64,000 bases of DNA, from NCBI GenBank assembly GCA_019637855.1, contig JAHBUX010000010.1, positions 39,459-103,458 on the forward strand. Reading direction: 5' to 3'. Positions 1-8,762 of this stretch are shown in pieces. Position 1 is the first letter of the stretch, and the number at the start of each line of letters is the position of its first letter. The DNA comes from Bdellovibrionales bacterium. GTDB lineage: Bacteria > Bdellovibrionota > Bdellovibrionia > Bdellovibrionales > UBA1609. The notes under the pieces were generated by a model that saw nothing but the letters and a program-made list of their open reading frames with translations, was not told where the DNA came from and searched no databases. A program made the position numbers and the translations under genes.

Positions 1-1
1 A

Positions 2-1924
2 TCAAACTTTGGCGCGACCGTTTCCCATCTCGTAGATGGCGTGACCAAGATCTCCTTGATGAAGTTTCGCAACACGCACGAAAAGCAGGGCGAGAACATC
101 CGCAAGATGATCGTAGCTATGGGCAAAGATGTGCGTGTGGTGTTAGTGAAGCTGGCCGATCGCCTGCACAATATGCGCACACTCAATCACATGCCGCCGG
201 ACAAACAGGCCCGCATCGCAATGGAGACTCTCGACATCTACGCGCCGCTGGCTTCGCGTCTTGGTATCAACTCGGTGAAAGTGGAGCTTGAGGACTTGTC
301 CTTCCGCTACGCTTATCCCGAAGGCTACTATGCTTTGGCGCAAAAGGTGGCGCGCAAGAAGCGCGAGCGCGAAAAGTACATCGACGACGTGAAGAGCATC
401 CTGAACGGGGAGCTTGAGAAAAAAACGCGCATCAAATTCGAAGTGCAAGGTCGGCCCAAACATCTTTGGTCGATCTATAAGAAAATGCAGGCGCGCAACA
501 TCGACTACGAACAGGTCTATGACGTGCTGGCCTTCCGTGTGAACGTGAACTCGGTGGCTGAATGTTATGAGGTTTTGGGACTGGTGCACTCCTTGTGGAA
601 GCCGATCCCCGGGCGCTTCAAAGACTTTATCGCCATGCCCAAGAACAACAACTATCAATCGCTACACACCACGGTCATCGGCCCGCAGGCCGAGCGTATC
701 GAAGTGCAGATTCGCACCTATGAGATGCACCTGGTGGCCGAACGCGGGATTGCCGCCCATTGGTCGTACAAAGAGGGCGATAGCGATGAGGCCGATTCGC
801 AGAGCTTGAAAAAGTTCAATGGGCTGCGTGAGCTGATCAAAGAGCATCAGCAAACCCCCAATGCGGACGAATTCTTAGAAAACATCAAAAGTGATCTGTT
901 TGACAGTGAGATTTATGTCTTCACTCCGAAGGGCGATGTGCGCGAGTTTCCCGATGGTGCTACTCCCATCGACTTTGCTTTTGCCGTGCACACCGATGTG
1001 GGCAATCACATCGTTGCGGCCCGTGTGAATGGCAAGCTTGTCACTTTGAAATACCGTTTGCAAAATGGCGATACGGTTGAGGTCATCACCTCGAAGTCGC
1101 AGTCGCCGTCCAAAGACTGGTTAAAAATCTGCGTCACCACTCGCGCCAAATCCAAAATCCGTCAGTTCGTTAAAACCGAAGCGCGCAAGCGGGCGCTCGA
1201 GCTTGGAAAAGAGATGCTCGAGAAGGTCTTGCGCAAGGCCGGCTTCTCTTTACAGAGAGCATGGGAGAAGCCTGAGTTTGCTAAATTTGCCCGCGACCAT
1301 GGTTGCAATTCCGAAGAGGACCTTATGGTCAAAGTCGGATACGGCACACTCACTCCCCAGGCCGTGGTGCAGGGCTTGCACATTAATATTCCGACAGAGA
1401 AAGAAGCTCCGAAAGAAGAAACCGGCTTTATTAAAAAGGCCTTCCAGGCGGCGATCGGTCGCAAGCGTCAGTCGGCTTCGTTGATCACCGTCGATGGAAT
1501 GAGTGATGTGCTCGTGCGCTTTGCCAAGTGCTGCAACCCTATTCCGGGTGATCCGATCTTGGGCTTTATCACATTAGGCCGCGGCATTGTTATTCATCGC
1601 GCTGACTGTCCAAAGGCATTTGAACTTGAGCAGGATCGTCGTATCGATGTGGAATGGAGTGGAGTCACTGCGCCCGAAGCAGGGCGTACGGTCACTGTTC
1701 GGGTGGTCAGCCACGACACTTCGGGACTGCTCAAAGAGATGACCGAAGTGTTCTCTACACACGGGATCAATATTCTCAACGCCCAAGCTCGCACCACCAA
1801 AGATTTGAAGGCCATCTGTACATTTGACGTAAGCGTTCGCAACACCCAACAGCTTTCGGAAGTCATGACGGCTTTGAGCAAGCTTAAAGGCGTTATGGGT
1901 GTGACTCGCATCACCCACGCCTAG
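2..1924 (+). CDS. spoT: Bifunctional (p)ppGpp synthetase/hydrolase, RelA/SpoT family, 5'-truncated
   Basis: Makes and degrades the stringent-response alarmone (p)ppGpp in the cytoplasm. The reading frame is open to the left window edge, where it already encodes the conserved FGATVSHLVDGVTK stretch, so the N-terminus including the first part of the HD hydrolase domain lies outside. Visible in order: the end of the HD domain (VKLADRLHNMRT), the synthetase domain with GRFKDFIAMPK and VEVQIRT, a TGS domain (DSEIYVFTPKGDV), the conserved-cysteine domain (CCNPIPGDPI) and a C-terminal ACT domain. The charged RxKD motif (R-F-K-D), rather than the ExDD of monofunctional RelA, fits the bifunctional class. 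The internal GTG at 41 is not the true start. Confidence 0.95.
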   Translation, partial: SNFGATVSHLVDGVTKISLMKFRNTHEKQGENIRKMIVAMGKDVRVVLVKLADRLHNMRTLNHMPPDKQARIAMETLDIYAPLASRLGINSVKVELEDLSFRYAYPEGYYALAQKVARKKREREKYIDDVKSILNGELEKKTRIKFEVQGRPKHLWSIYKKMQARNIDYEQVYDVLAFRVNVNSVAECYEVLGLVHSLWKPIPGRFKDFIAMPKNNNYQSLHTTVIGPQAERIEVQIRTYEMHLVAERGIAAHWSYKEGDSDEADSQSLKKFNGLRELIKEHQQTPNADEFLENIKSDLFDSEIYVFTPKGDVREFPDGATPIDFAFAVHTDVGNHIVAARVNGKLVTLKYRLQNGDTVEVITSKSQSPSKDWLKICVTTRAKSKIRQFVKTEARKRALELGKEMLEKVLRKAGFSLQRAWEKPEFAKFARDHGCNSEEDLMVKVGYGTLTPQAVVQGLHINIPTEKEAPKEETGFIKKAFQAAIGRKRQSASLITVDGMSDVLVRFAKCCNPIPGDPILGFITLGRGIVIHRADCPKAFELEQDRRIDVEWSGVTAPEAGRTVTVRVVSHDTSGLLKEMTEVFSTHGINILNAQARTTKDLKAICTFDVSVRNTQQLSEVMTALSKLKGVMGVTRITHA

Positions 1925-1998
1925 GCAGTCGTTTACTTTTTTCCGAGCTAGCGACCGCGTCTTGCGAAAGTCTTCTAAATCCCTGAGAGTACGCCTGC

Positions 1999-3408
1999 AT
2001 GTCGTCACTATTGCTGACCGTCCTTCTGCTGAGTGTCCCGGCGGCCCAGGCTAAACATACAGCCGTCGATCCATATAGCCGTCAAAACCCACGGCATGAA
2101 AAACGCTATAGCTATCGCCAATGGATGGAGTTGCAAGAAGACTTTGCCATGGAGGCATTCGAAGCTCATTCACATTTGCCCGATGGTCTGCCCGGAAGCG
2201 TGATTGCGTCTCCGGAACGTGGCGATCCGGACTATTACTATCACTGGGTGCGCGATGGTGCGCTGGTGATGAACACGCTGAGCGACTTTCGTGAGCGGGG
2301 AGTGTGGAACCCTTCGCTCATTGAGCGCTACCTTAAAGAGTACGCGGACGTTTCGCGTCTGCACCAGCTCGAGATGCACCAGCCAAAGTTCTATGTGGAC
2401 GGAAGGCCCTACACTGGCGAGTGGTGCCGTCCGCAGAACGACGGTCCTGCTCTGCGCGCCCTTGTTCTGATTCGTCTGGCGCGGGTACAGCTTGCCAAGG
2501 GCAATGGGCTTTATGTGCGCGACGCACTTTACGATGGCAAGCTACCGGCTCGCACCTTGATCAAAGGGGATTTGGAGTTTGTGGCTCATCACTGGCGCGA
2601 CCCCAGTTGCGATCTTTGGGAAGAGTACTACGGCGATCATTTCTACACCCGCATGGTTCAGCGCAAAGCGCTCGTGGAAGGTGCGCGTTTGGCCGAGCAG
2701 TTGGGTGACCGCGGTGCTGCCGACTATTATCGACAGCAAGCCAAAGATATCGAGATCGAGCTTCTAAAACACTGGGACGCCGTCGCTGGAATTTTTCGCG
2801 TCACACGGAACTACCGGGATGGCGCAAGCGTAAAGGCCGACGGCATCGATACAGCCGTGGTTTTAGCCTTCTTGCATGGCTATACGGATGATGGCTTTTT
2901 GAAGTTCTCCGATCCGCGCGTGCTCAGCACGCTGGATACACTGACGGCTCATTTTCGCAAACTTTATGCGATCAATCAACAGCCCGGAATTGCCGGCGTG
3001 GGCATTGGTCGTTACACCGACGATGATTTCAACGGTCAGCGCGGCCATCAAGGAAACCCGTGGTTTTTACTTACGGCGGCCATGGGGCAAGCTTACTTGA
3101 GAGCGGCCGAAGAGATCTTTGACGAGGGCGGAAGCTTCAAGCGCGCTTTTGCGCTTTATCGAAAAGGCGATAGCTTTTTTCGCCGCTTGCATTATCACGC
3201 TAAAGGCGGGGAAGTGCTGGACGAGCAGTTTGATCGCCATACAGGCGAAATGCTTTCCGCGCCGGATCTGGCATGGAGCAATAAGGAGACTGCGGACGGA
3301 GCCCATGTTTGGAAAAACGTGCGCCGCAAGCTCAATACCTATCTTAAATCCTGTGGAGCGGATTTGTCCGCCTCGCGGAATCGCAAGGCCTTAGAGTCGA
3401 TTCCTTAG
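1999..3408 (+). CDS. Secreted glucoamylase-like glycoside hydrolase, family GH15
   Basis: Predicted glucan 1,4-alpha-glucosidase, 469 aa, releasing glucose from non-reducing ends of alpha-glucans. A short hydrophobic leader (MSSLLLTVLLLSVPAAQA) suggests export, although it lacks a basic n-region. GH15 landmarks are clear: the substrate-site block DYYYHWVRDGALV, CDLWEEYYGDHFYT with the likely general acid E208, the following VQRKALVEG, and DEQFDRHTGEMLSAPDLAWS with the likely general base E409. No starch-binding module is visible. An in-frame stop at 1984 and weak GAGAG support the ATG at 1999. Its stop overlaps by 4 bp the stop of the convergent gene on the minus strand. Substrate could be glycogen or maltodextrin; this is not determined by the sequence. 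Confidence 0.85.
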   Translation: MSSLLLTVLLLSVPAAQAKHTAVDPYSRQNPRHEKRYSYRQWMELQEDFAMEAFEAHSHLPDGLPGSVIASPERGDPDYYYHWVRDGALVMNTLSDFRERGVWNPSLIERYLKEYADVSRLHQLEMHQPKFYVDGRPYTGEWCRPQNDGPALRALVLIRLARVQLAKGNGLYVRDALYDGKLPARTLIKGDLEFVAHHWRDPSCDLWEEYYGDHFYTRMVQRKALVEGARLAEQLGDRGAADYYRQQAKDIEIELLKHWDAVAGIFRVTRNYRDGASVKADGIDTAVVLAFLHGYTDDGFLKFSDPRVLSTLDTLTAHFRKLYAINQQPGIAGVGIGRYTDDDFNGQRGHQGNPWFLLTAAMGQAYLRAAEEIFDEGGSFKRAFALYRKGDSFFRRLHYHAKGGEVLDEQFDRHTGEMLSAPDLAWSNKETADGAHVWKNVRRKLNTYLKSCGADLSASRNRKALESIP

Positions 3409-4301
3409 AACGGAACTGCCATACCTACGCGTACAGCCATCCACTTGGCGTCGACTTCATCGGACTTCGGCAGCATGCCGTACTCGATGCTGATCGGGAT
3501 GTACATGGTGGGCGAGAGAAAGATGTCCACTCCACCTTGCGGGGCGAGCACGTTGGTGGTGCCGATACTTTCTGAAGACAGCGCGGTGGCGCTTTTCGAA
3601 GCGGGGAACATCAAGCTCACGCCGAAACCAATCCACGGGCGATACATTCCCATGGAGAACAGATAGCGGCCGACGAAATCCGCTGACAGGTACATGATCT
3701 TAGCATCGCAAGGCTGTGCATTGCCGCTACCGCAGATCGAATCTCCGGCCACATTGAACATCTCAAGGCCCCCCAAACCGCGGAACCAAACTTGTGGAAA
3801 GAGTTCGTAGTCGAACAGAGCCTTGGCGCTAAAGCCGCTGCCGCTGAGTGAAGCGTTGCCGAAATATTCACCGGTGGTGAAGTGGTTCACTTTCACCGAC
3901 ATGGTGTCCATGCCGTAACCGAGCATGCCGCCCCAGTACGAGCGCCCGCTCGGTGAGCTGCTACTGCCGCCGCTATAGTTCGAACGTGAACCACTATCGC
4001 GAGAAGCATGTGAACCACTGCTGCTGCCACCGCCGCCTCCTGATGCGGAAGAGAGCGCCATGCCGGCTGTGGCATTGCCTTTTTCGATGCGGCCGATGGC
4101 CTTATCACCTTTGATCTTCGAAATGCGAATCAGAGCTTTCTTTTTACCGCCGTCAAGAGCGTAGAAGGTGTCGCCGGGAGACGCGGGCGTGCCCTGCAGA
4201 TTGATCAAGGCGCTGCGACCTTTGACCTTGGTGACTTGGGCGGCGTGCAAAATCGGTGAAAACAGAGCGACCACTAGAACGAATCCGAAATGGCGCATCA
4301 T
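3405..4301 (-). CDS. Secreted outer-membrane-type protein with Ser/Gly-rich linker
   Basis: Unknown function, 298 aa. Signal peptide at residues 1-20 (cut after LHA). Residues 21-85 form a small basic domain with the pattern KVKGRSALINL...GDTFYALDGGKKKALIRI...KAIGRIEKG. Residues 88-120 are almost pure Ser/Gly with interspersed Arg/His, a flexible linker. The C-terminal 150 residues alternate polar and hydrophobic residues and end in ...GMAVPF. A terminal Phe is typical of Bam-inserted outer-membrane barrels, so a surface barrel is inferred. An SD (GGGAG) lies 9 nt before the ATG, and a good promoter lies at 4333-4361. The product could instead be a periplasmic beta protein. Confidence 0.7.
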   Translation of the reverse strand: MMRHFGFVLVVALFSPILHAAQVTKVKGRSALINLQGTPASPGDTFYALDGGKKKALIRISKIKGDKAIGRIEKGNATAGMALSSASGGGGGSSSGSHASRDSGSRSNYSGGSSSSPSGRSYWGGMLGYGMDTMSVKVNHFTTGEYFGNASLSGSGFSAKALFDYELFPQVWFRGLGGLEMFNVAGDSICGSGNAQPCDAKIMYLSADFVGRYLFSMGMYRPWIGFGVSLMFPASKSATALSSESIGTTNVLAPQGGVDIFLSPTMYIPISIEYGMLPKSDEVDAKWMAVRVGMAVPF

Positions 4302-4332
4302 AGATGTGAACTCCCTGCCTGGCGTTACTCAA

Positions 4333-4361
4333 ATTTTATTGGATTAATAGGAGGGAAGCAA
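4333..4361 (-). promoter_or_regulatory. Sigma-70-type promoter of the 3405-4301 gene
   Basis: On the minus strand a -35 box TTGCTT (4361-4356) and a -10 box TAAAAT (4338-4333) are separated by exactly 17 nt. The predicted transcription start, near 4326, leaves a leader of about 25 nt containing the SD. The match was judged by eye. Confidence 0.55.
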
Positions 4362-4395
4362 ATTCGCAGGGTTGCGGTTAGGGACGATGGTCCAG

Positions 4396-4755
4396 CTATT
4401 CGGCGTGAGACTGCGCCAACGTCAAGTCGATCGCATCGCCGACCCGTTCATACATCTCTTGAGCGGAGGCGAACTGATAGTCGCAGCTAAAGGGCAGAGG
4501 ATCGCCCGCCGTTACCACCCGTATTTGAAATTCATTGGTCTCGTGGGTGAAGACATGGGCTTGCGTACTTTGACTGAACGGTGCCCAGCCCTTCAAGGTG
4601 GCACCTTGTTCGCACGCCATCTGATAGGCTTGCGCCTTTACGCCGGCATATTCGAAGGCCTGCTTTTCGAGGAATTTACGGCCCGGTGATTGATAGAGCG
4701 AGCAAGCACCCAATCCGACCACCGTTATAAAAGCCACAAATCCGCGCACACCCAC
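4396..4755 (-). CDS. Small putative lipoprotein
   Basis: Unknown function, about 119 aa. A GTG codon (4755, or 4749 two codons on) follows a strong GGAGG at 4764-4760, which argues against the longer TTG-initiated frame reaching 4806. The resulting N-terminus is a short hydrophobic helix ending in the lipobox-like GLGAC, so the mature protein would carry a lipidated Cys and sit in the envelope. The rest is a soluble domain of about 100 aa with two further cysteines and no recognised motif. It lies downstream of ssb on the same strand, separated by a hairpin. Confidence 0.6.
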   Translation of the reverse strand: MGVRGFVAFITVVGLGACSLYQSPGRKFLEKQAFEYAGVKAQAYQMACEQGATLKGWAPFSQSTQAHVFTHETNEFQIRVVTAGDPLPFSCDYQFASAQEMYERVGDAIDLTLAQSHAE

Positions 4756-4805
4756 AGAACCTCCAACAGAGATCACTAGGTTAGGCGCGGATTGGAAAAT
4801 GCGCA

Positions 4806-4833
4806 AGGCCTGGCAAAGGAATTCACCAGGCCT
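4806..4833. terminator. Hairpin between ssb and the lipoprotein gene
   Basis: A perfect 8-bp inverted repeat, AGGCCTGG (4806-4813) and CCAGGCCT (4826-4833), with a 12-nt loop just past the ssb stop codon. It is flanked by a run of A on the plus strand instead of a clean U-tract after the stem on the minus strand, so termination of ssb transcripts is plausible but not canonical. Confidence 0.4.
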
Positions 4834-4840
4834 AAAAAAT

Positions 4841-5272
4841 TTAAAACGGGATTTCGTCGTTGCTGTCGAAACTCGGCTCGGGGCCGAAGTCTTGTGCGCC
4901 GAAGTCGCCGCTTTGCGACTGTTGCTCGCGACGCTCGCCTTGGGCTCCGCTCAAGAATTGAACGGTGTTGGCGACGATCTCAGTGGTGTAGCGTTTTTGA
5001 CCTTGTTGATCTTCCCACGAACGGGTTTGCAAACGACCCTCGATGTAGGCTTGGCGACCTTTGGTCAAATACTTGCCGCAGAGATCGGCCAGTTTGCCCC
5101 ACACCACAATGCGGTGCCACTCGGTACGCTCTTGCTTTTGGCCTTCGCGATCTGTCCAGTTTTCGCTGGTGGCGACAGACAAGCGGCAAACGCTTTGTCC
5201 ACCGGTCACAGTTTTCAGTTCCGGGTCTGCGCCCAGACGGCCGATGATAATAACTTTGTTCACACCTGACAT
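4841..5272 (-). CDS. ssb: Single-stranded DNA-binding protein
   Basis: Binds ssDNA in replication, repair and recombination. It has 143 aa: an N-terminal OB fold from residue 4 ([16 protein letters not shown]), the family block [16 protein letters not shown] and [11 protein letters not shown], a Gln/Gly-rich linker, and the acidic protein-interaction tail ending DSNDEIPF. The length is slightly below the E. coli protein because the linker is short. A strong SD (GGAGG) precedes the ATG. It is the next minus-strand gene after the secretion operon but has its own spacer of about 70 bp with a candidate promoter. Confidence 0.96.
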   Translation of the reverse strand: MSGVNKVIIIGRLGADPELKTVTGGQSVCRLSVATSENWTDREGQKQERTEWHRIVVWGKLADLCGKYLTKGRQAYIEGRLQTRSWEDQQGQKRYTTEIVANTVQFLSGAQGERREQQSQSGDFGAQDFGPEPSFDSNDEIPF

Positions 5273-5301
5273 AAGGCCCCTCCAAAAATTGAGTCTTACC
5301 A

Positions 5302-5330
5302 GATAGATCTTGGCCGTGATTTTTAGTCAA
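5302..5330 (-). promoter_or_regulatory. Candidate ssb promoter
   Basis: On the minus strand TTGACT (5330-5325) is followed after 17 nt by TCTATC (5307-5302). The -35 box matches 5 of 6 consensus bases and the -10 box only 3 of 6. It is the only good -35 in the spacer between gspN and ssb. Confidence 0.35.
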
Positions 5331-5343
5331 GAAGTCGTTCTTT

Positions 5344-6384
5344 TTAGAAGGCCGACAGACGCGTAATGCTGGGCGGCGCGGCGTTCATGCCGAGGCCTTG
5401 GCCGGACGCGCGAAACAGATAACGGGCGCCGCCACCGGGCGCGGGTGTCTTCGCGGGACCTAGCAAAATAAAAGCGATTCCAAGGTCTTTCTCGATCATC
5501 TGTGTGGTGTTGAGATCCACCGTCAGATTGTAACTTCCGAACATCGGAAACACGCTCGGACCTTGTTGTTGTAGACGCATGCCGATAGAGCCTTTGATGC
5601 GACCGAAGATCGGATCTTTGGCTTGGCCGAAGGAGCCTTCGTCAATCATCAGAGTTCCGTTACTCAGCTTGCCCTTCAAAACCACGTTGGCCAGAGTGAT
5701 GGTCGGAACATTCAGTGGTCCCATCGGCGTCGGCACAGTGGATGCGGGCAGCGCGAATTTGCTGATCTGAATATTGTAGTCGCCGTCGGGTTGTTCGGCT
5801 AAATCCGTTGTCATTTGCACATCGGTGGTGAGGCTGGCGATGCCGCTCATTTCCACGGGCAGATCGCTCCACTTTTGCACGTCGCCTAAGTTCACTTTGT
5901 CCACGGCCAATGAAATACGTGAGCGATCACGGCCACCTTCGGTTTTCGAACCAGAGCGCAGGCGCAGCTCGATATCACCACCCAAAATCCCTTCGGCATC
6001 AATCGTGGCGCCAAGTTTTGAGCCGAGGGAGGCTGCGGCTTCGGCATTTCCACCGGCGGCGGAAATCATAGTGGGCAAACTCATCAAGGCACTGAACAGG
6101 CTGGGCGTGATCTTGGCCCACTGCGCTTCGAGCGGCGGTAGCGCCGTTTCTACGCTCAGTTTGGTGGCCGAGATGGCGGGCTGAGGGACGATATGCAAGT
6201 TGAGCTCATCAAATTGCACGTACACTTGATTGCCCGTGGCGCGCGCGACGGTCGTGGTCACCACATCGGAAAGATCGCTGAATGGAAAGAGAATCGCGAA
6301 GAAGAATACGGCCGAAGACAACATGACGGCGAAAAAAACTTTGCGTTTCCACACCCAGCCAAAGAAAGCCCAGAAATACTTCAT
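5344..6384 (-). CDS. gspN: Type II secretion system protein GspN
   Basis: 346 aa, last gene of the gspE-N run. One N-terminal membrane helix (residues 15-37, VFFAVMLSSAVFFFAILFPF) is followed by a long periplasmic part made of AsmA-like beta stretches, including QVYVQFDELNLHIVPQPAISATKLSVE. The assignment rests on this architecture plus position directly after GspM, whose stop codon it overlaps by 4 bp (ATGA). GspN is a non-universal T2SS component of poorly known role, thought to sit in the inner membrane and periplasm. Confidence 0.8.
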   Translation of the reverse strand: MKYFWAFFGWVWKRKVFFAVMLSSAVFFFAILFPFSDLSDVVTTTVARATGNQVYVQFDELNLHIVPQPAISATKLSVETALPPLEAQWAKITPSLFSALMSLPTMISAAGGNAEAAASLGSKLGATIDAEGILGGDIELRLRSGSKTEGGRDRSRISLAVDKVNLGDVQKWSDLPVEMSGIASLTTDVQMTTDLAEQPDGDYNIQISKFALPASTVPTPMGPLNVPTITLANVVLKGKLSNGTLMIDEGSFGQAKDPIFGRIKGSIGMRLQQQGPSVFPMFGSYNLTVDLNTTQMIEKDLGIAFILLGPAKTPAPGGGARYLFRASGQGLGMNAAPPSITRLSAF

Positions 6385-7097
6385 TCTTCATCGCCCCCAT
6401 CTGCCGGCGGCGGGGCGCCGCGAGATGGCGGACGGTTGCCTGTGCCACCGCCAGGACCGGGCGGGCCAGAGTCTGCAACGGCGGGCAGGCCAAAATTCAC
6501 TACCCGCAAAATCAAATCGTAGTAGTGGGTTTGACCGGCGGTCTGCACGATATCGAAGCCGATCAATTTGGTGCCGGGACCTTGATTTTGAAAGCTGTTG
6601 GCGATGTCGACGATTTGATTCAGCGTCAGCTGTTTGATCTGTGCAGCAAGGCCGTTTTGCACCACCGAAGCCGGTGCTAGTGCGGCATTGGCAGGAGTGC
6701 CGGGAAGCGGCGCCATTTCACCCATTTGCTCGGGCACCAATTGCTTTTCGCGCAAAACGCGCTCGACTTGTGAGCGTAGCATGCCCGGGTCCAACGGCGG
6801 CGGCAGTGGCGAAGCCTCTTTTGAAATACGCGAAGCCCGCAACAGACCTTGAATCATCTGTCGGTTCTCTTCGAACTGCATCATGTTGTCGCTGGCCGTG
6901 CTCAAGTAGCCGAGAGGAAAGGACAGCAAAAATAAAGCGGCCAGCGCAGCGCCGCCAATTACGATGGCCTTTTGCACGGGCGGCGTTTGGCTTTCAAAAC
7001 GCTCGCGCAAAGTGTTGAAGGCTGAGCTCTCCTGAACCTTGGCCGAGAGCTCGGCCCAACGCTCTTTCAGGTTTTCCTGCAGTCCTTCGAACGCCAA
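6381..7097 (-). CDS. gspM: Type II secretion system protein GspM-like
   Basis: 238 aa inner-membrane assembly-platform protein that would pair with GspL. A cytoplasmic N-terminal segment precedes a single membrane helix (about residues 45-65, IVIGGAALAALFLLSFPLGYL), then a short coiled stretch and a ferredoxin-like periplasmic domain. It ends with an unusual Pro/Gly-rich acidic tail (GPPGPGGGTGN...DGGDEE) of about 30 aa not expected in GspM. It follows gspL after 3 bp. Sequence conservation in GspM is low, so the name depends mainly on order and topology. Confidence 0.75.
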   Translation of the reverse strand: MAFEGLQENLKERWAELSAKVQESSAFNTLRERFESQTPPVQKAIVIGGAALAALFLLSFPLGYLSTASDNMMQFEENRQMIQGLLRASRISKEASPLPPPLDPGMLRSQVERVLREKQLVPEQMGEMAPLPGTPANAALAPASVVQNGLAAQIKQLTLNQIVDIANSFQNQGPGTKLIGFDIVQTAGQTHYYDLILRVVNFGLPAVADSGPPGPGGGTGNRPPSRGAPPPADGGDEE

Positions 7098-7100
7098 GGC

Positions 7101-8744
7101 CTAGCCTCCTGCAAATCGGTTGATTTGAAACTTATAGGCGAAGCCGATTTTGCCGGCGGGAACGGGAATGCGTATGGGAATATTGTCCGCTTTGCCGTCG
7201 GAGGCTAGGCGGCGCATTACGGCCATCACCTGGTCACGCTCGTTGGCGTTGCCGGTGTAGCCGTGCACTTCGGCGCTGTCGTTGTCGACCGTAATGCGTT
7301 TGATTTCCATCGCGATACGTTCACGCGGCGCAAGAGCGCTGCTCATGCGCTCGAGCAGATCGAGAGGGGAATTGATCTTTTCCACCTTAGCGGCCTGTTT
7401 GCGAGCGCGCTCTAGATTTTCTTGGTTTTTAATAAAGCGACCAATGCGATCAGGTGAAGCCTGCGTGCGTTTGATGCCCGCGATGTCTTGCGCCTGTTTG
7501 CGCATCACTTCGTCGGACTGTTCGAGCAACGTGAAGCTCATGCTCTCGCGGACCACTGAGTACACCAGCAGAATCACAAAGGCCGAGCCTACGAGTTTGG
7601 CGGTGTAACCCCATTTTTCCCACACCGCTTCGAGGACGCGGCTCTGCTGTGCGAACTCGTCCTTCATAAAGTTGGTGGCCGGATTGCGCGGGCGGCGCAA
7701 TCCTTCGATAGCCAAACCAACGGCAACGCCTGACACGATCTCTAAATGGGGACTGCTGTCGAAAGTGACGGCTTGATGATCGAACTGCTTAAAGCGATTG
7801 AAGGGGATTTGAAACTGCTGAGTTAAAAAGGCGCCCAGGTTCTTCAGCTGAGCACCGCCGCCTACCAAGGAGGCTTTGCTCCACTGCAGGTTCATTTCAC
7901 TCTGCAACTCAAGCATTTTTAAGCGCATGTCGGAAACCAGAGTTTGCAGCGAAGCCTCGATCACTTGCGAGAATGCGGTTTGTTCTCGCGTGCCGGAAGC
8001 TTTGTCGAGCAGAATAAAACCCTTGGTCTGTAGTTCGCGAATGCCCTGCAAATAGTTGAGGCCGTATTTCTGTCCAATGGCATCGGCCAGATTGCGCGCG
8101 CCCCAGTCGATATGGCGTACGCCTAAAAGAAGGCCGTCCGAATAGACCAGCAGATCCGTGCTCATATGTCCGATGTTGACCACAAGTTCGGCCTGGCGCG
8201 GAGCCGGGATTTCTTGCGTGACCGCTAAGCTTTCGGGTGGCGGTTGGTCCCAGCGTTCGAACAAATTGCTTAGGCCTAAGCTCTCGGTGGATACGACCGT
8301 GGGCTCAACGCCGCAGTCGTGGGCCAAGTCGATCAGTTCACCAATGCGCTCTTTGGGAACGGCCATGGCCAAGACGTCCGCACCCTTGCCCAGATAGCGA
8401 ACGATCTTCACGTCGAAAACAGCATCTTCCTGCGAAAACGGCAGTTCGTCTTCCAGCTGGGAGACGATGGCTTTTTGCACTTTGAAACGCTCGCGGAACG
8501 GAAAGTTCAGCAAACGGGCCGAAACATATTTTTGCGGTAAACCAAAAACAAAGTGCGTGCGTTCAAGATCGTAATGTGAAAACAGCGTACGCAATGTATC
8601 GATGATTTCGATCTTGCGATCTTTGGTCAGATCCAGCGAGAGAGGAAATTCCTGTACGCGGCGAACCACGTAGGATTTCGACGTCGCTTCCACGTCCGCC
8701 ACTTTGATGCTGAAAGTCCCGATGTCAATTCCAACGCACAACAT
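7101..8744 (-). CDS. gspL: Type II secretion system protein GspL, PilM-like ATPase domain
   Basis: 547 aa. The N-terminal half (1-360) is an actin/FtsA-like cytoplasmic domain with the phosphate-binding start GIDIGTFSIKVADVE and a later glycine-rich VGGGAQLKNLG. A membrane helix follows at about 385-405 (VGSAFVILLVYSV), then a coiled stretch and a ferredoxin-like periplasmic domain ending near the C-terminus. In T2SS, GspL binds the ATPase GspE and couples it to the platform with GspM. The actin-like fold is unusually complete and resembles type IV pilus PilM with a PilN-like tail. It follows gspK after 18 bp. Confidence 0.85.
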   Translation of the reverse strand: MLCVGIDIGTFSIKVADVEATSKSYVVRRVQEFPLSLDLTKDRKIEIIDTLRTLFSHYDLERTHFVFGLPQKYVSARLLNFPFRERFKVQKAIVSQLEDELPFSQEDAVFDVKIVRYLGKGADVLAMAVPKERIGELIDLAHDCGVEPTVVSTESLGLSNLFERWDQPPPESLAVTQEIPAPRQAELVVNIGHMSTDLLVYSDGLLLGVRHIDWGARNLADAIGQKYGLNYLQGIRELQTKGFILLDKASGTREQTAFSQVIEASLQTLVSDMRLKMLELQSEMNLQWSKASLVGGGAQLKNLGAFLTQQFQIPFNRFKQFDHQAVTFDSSPHLEIVSGVAVGLAIEGLRRPRNPATNFMKDEFAQQSRVLEAVWEKWGYTAKLVGSAFVILLVYSVVRESMSFTLLEQSDEVMRKQAQDIAGIKRTQASPDRIGRFIKNQENLERARKQAAKVEKINSPLDLLERMSSALAPRERIAMEIKRITVDNDSAEVHGYTGNANERDQVMAVMRRLASDGKADNIPIRIPVPAGKIGFAYKFQINRFAGG

Positions 8745-8762
8745 AGATGTGTCTCAACACTA

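Noticed and set aside
4806..4833. Bidirectional canonical terminator
   Set aside because: No U-tract follows the stem in either direction; kept only as a weak candidate.
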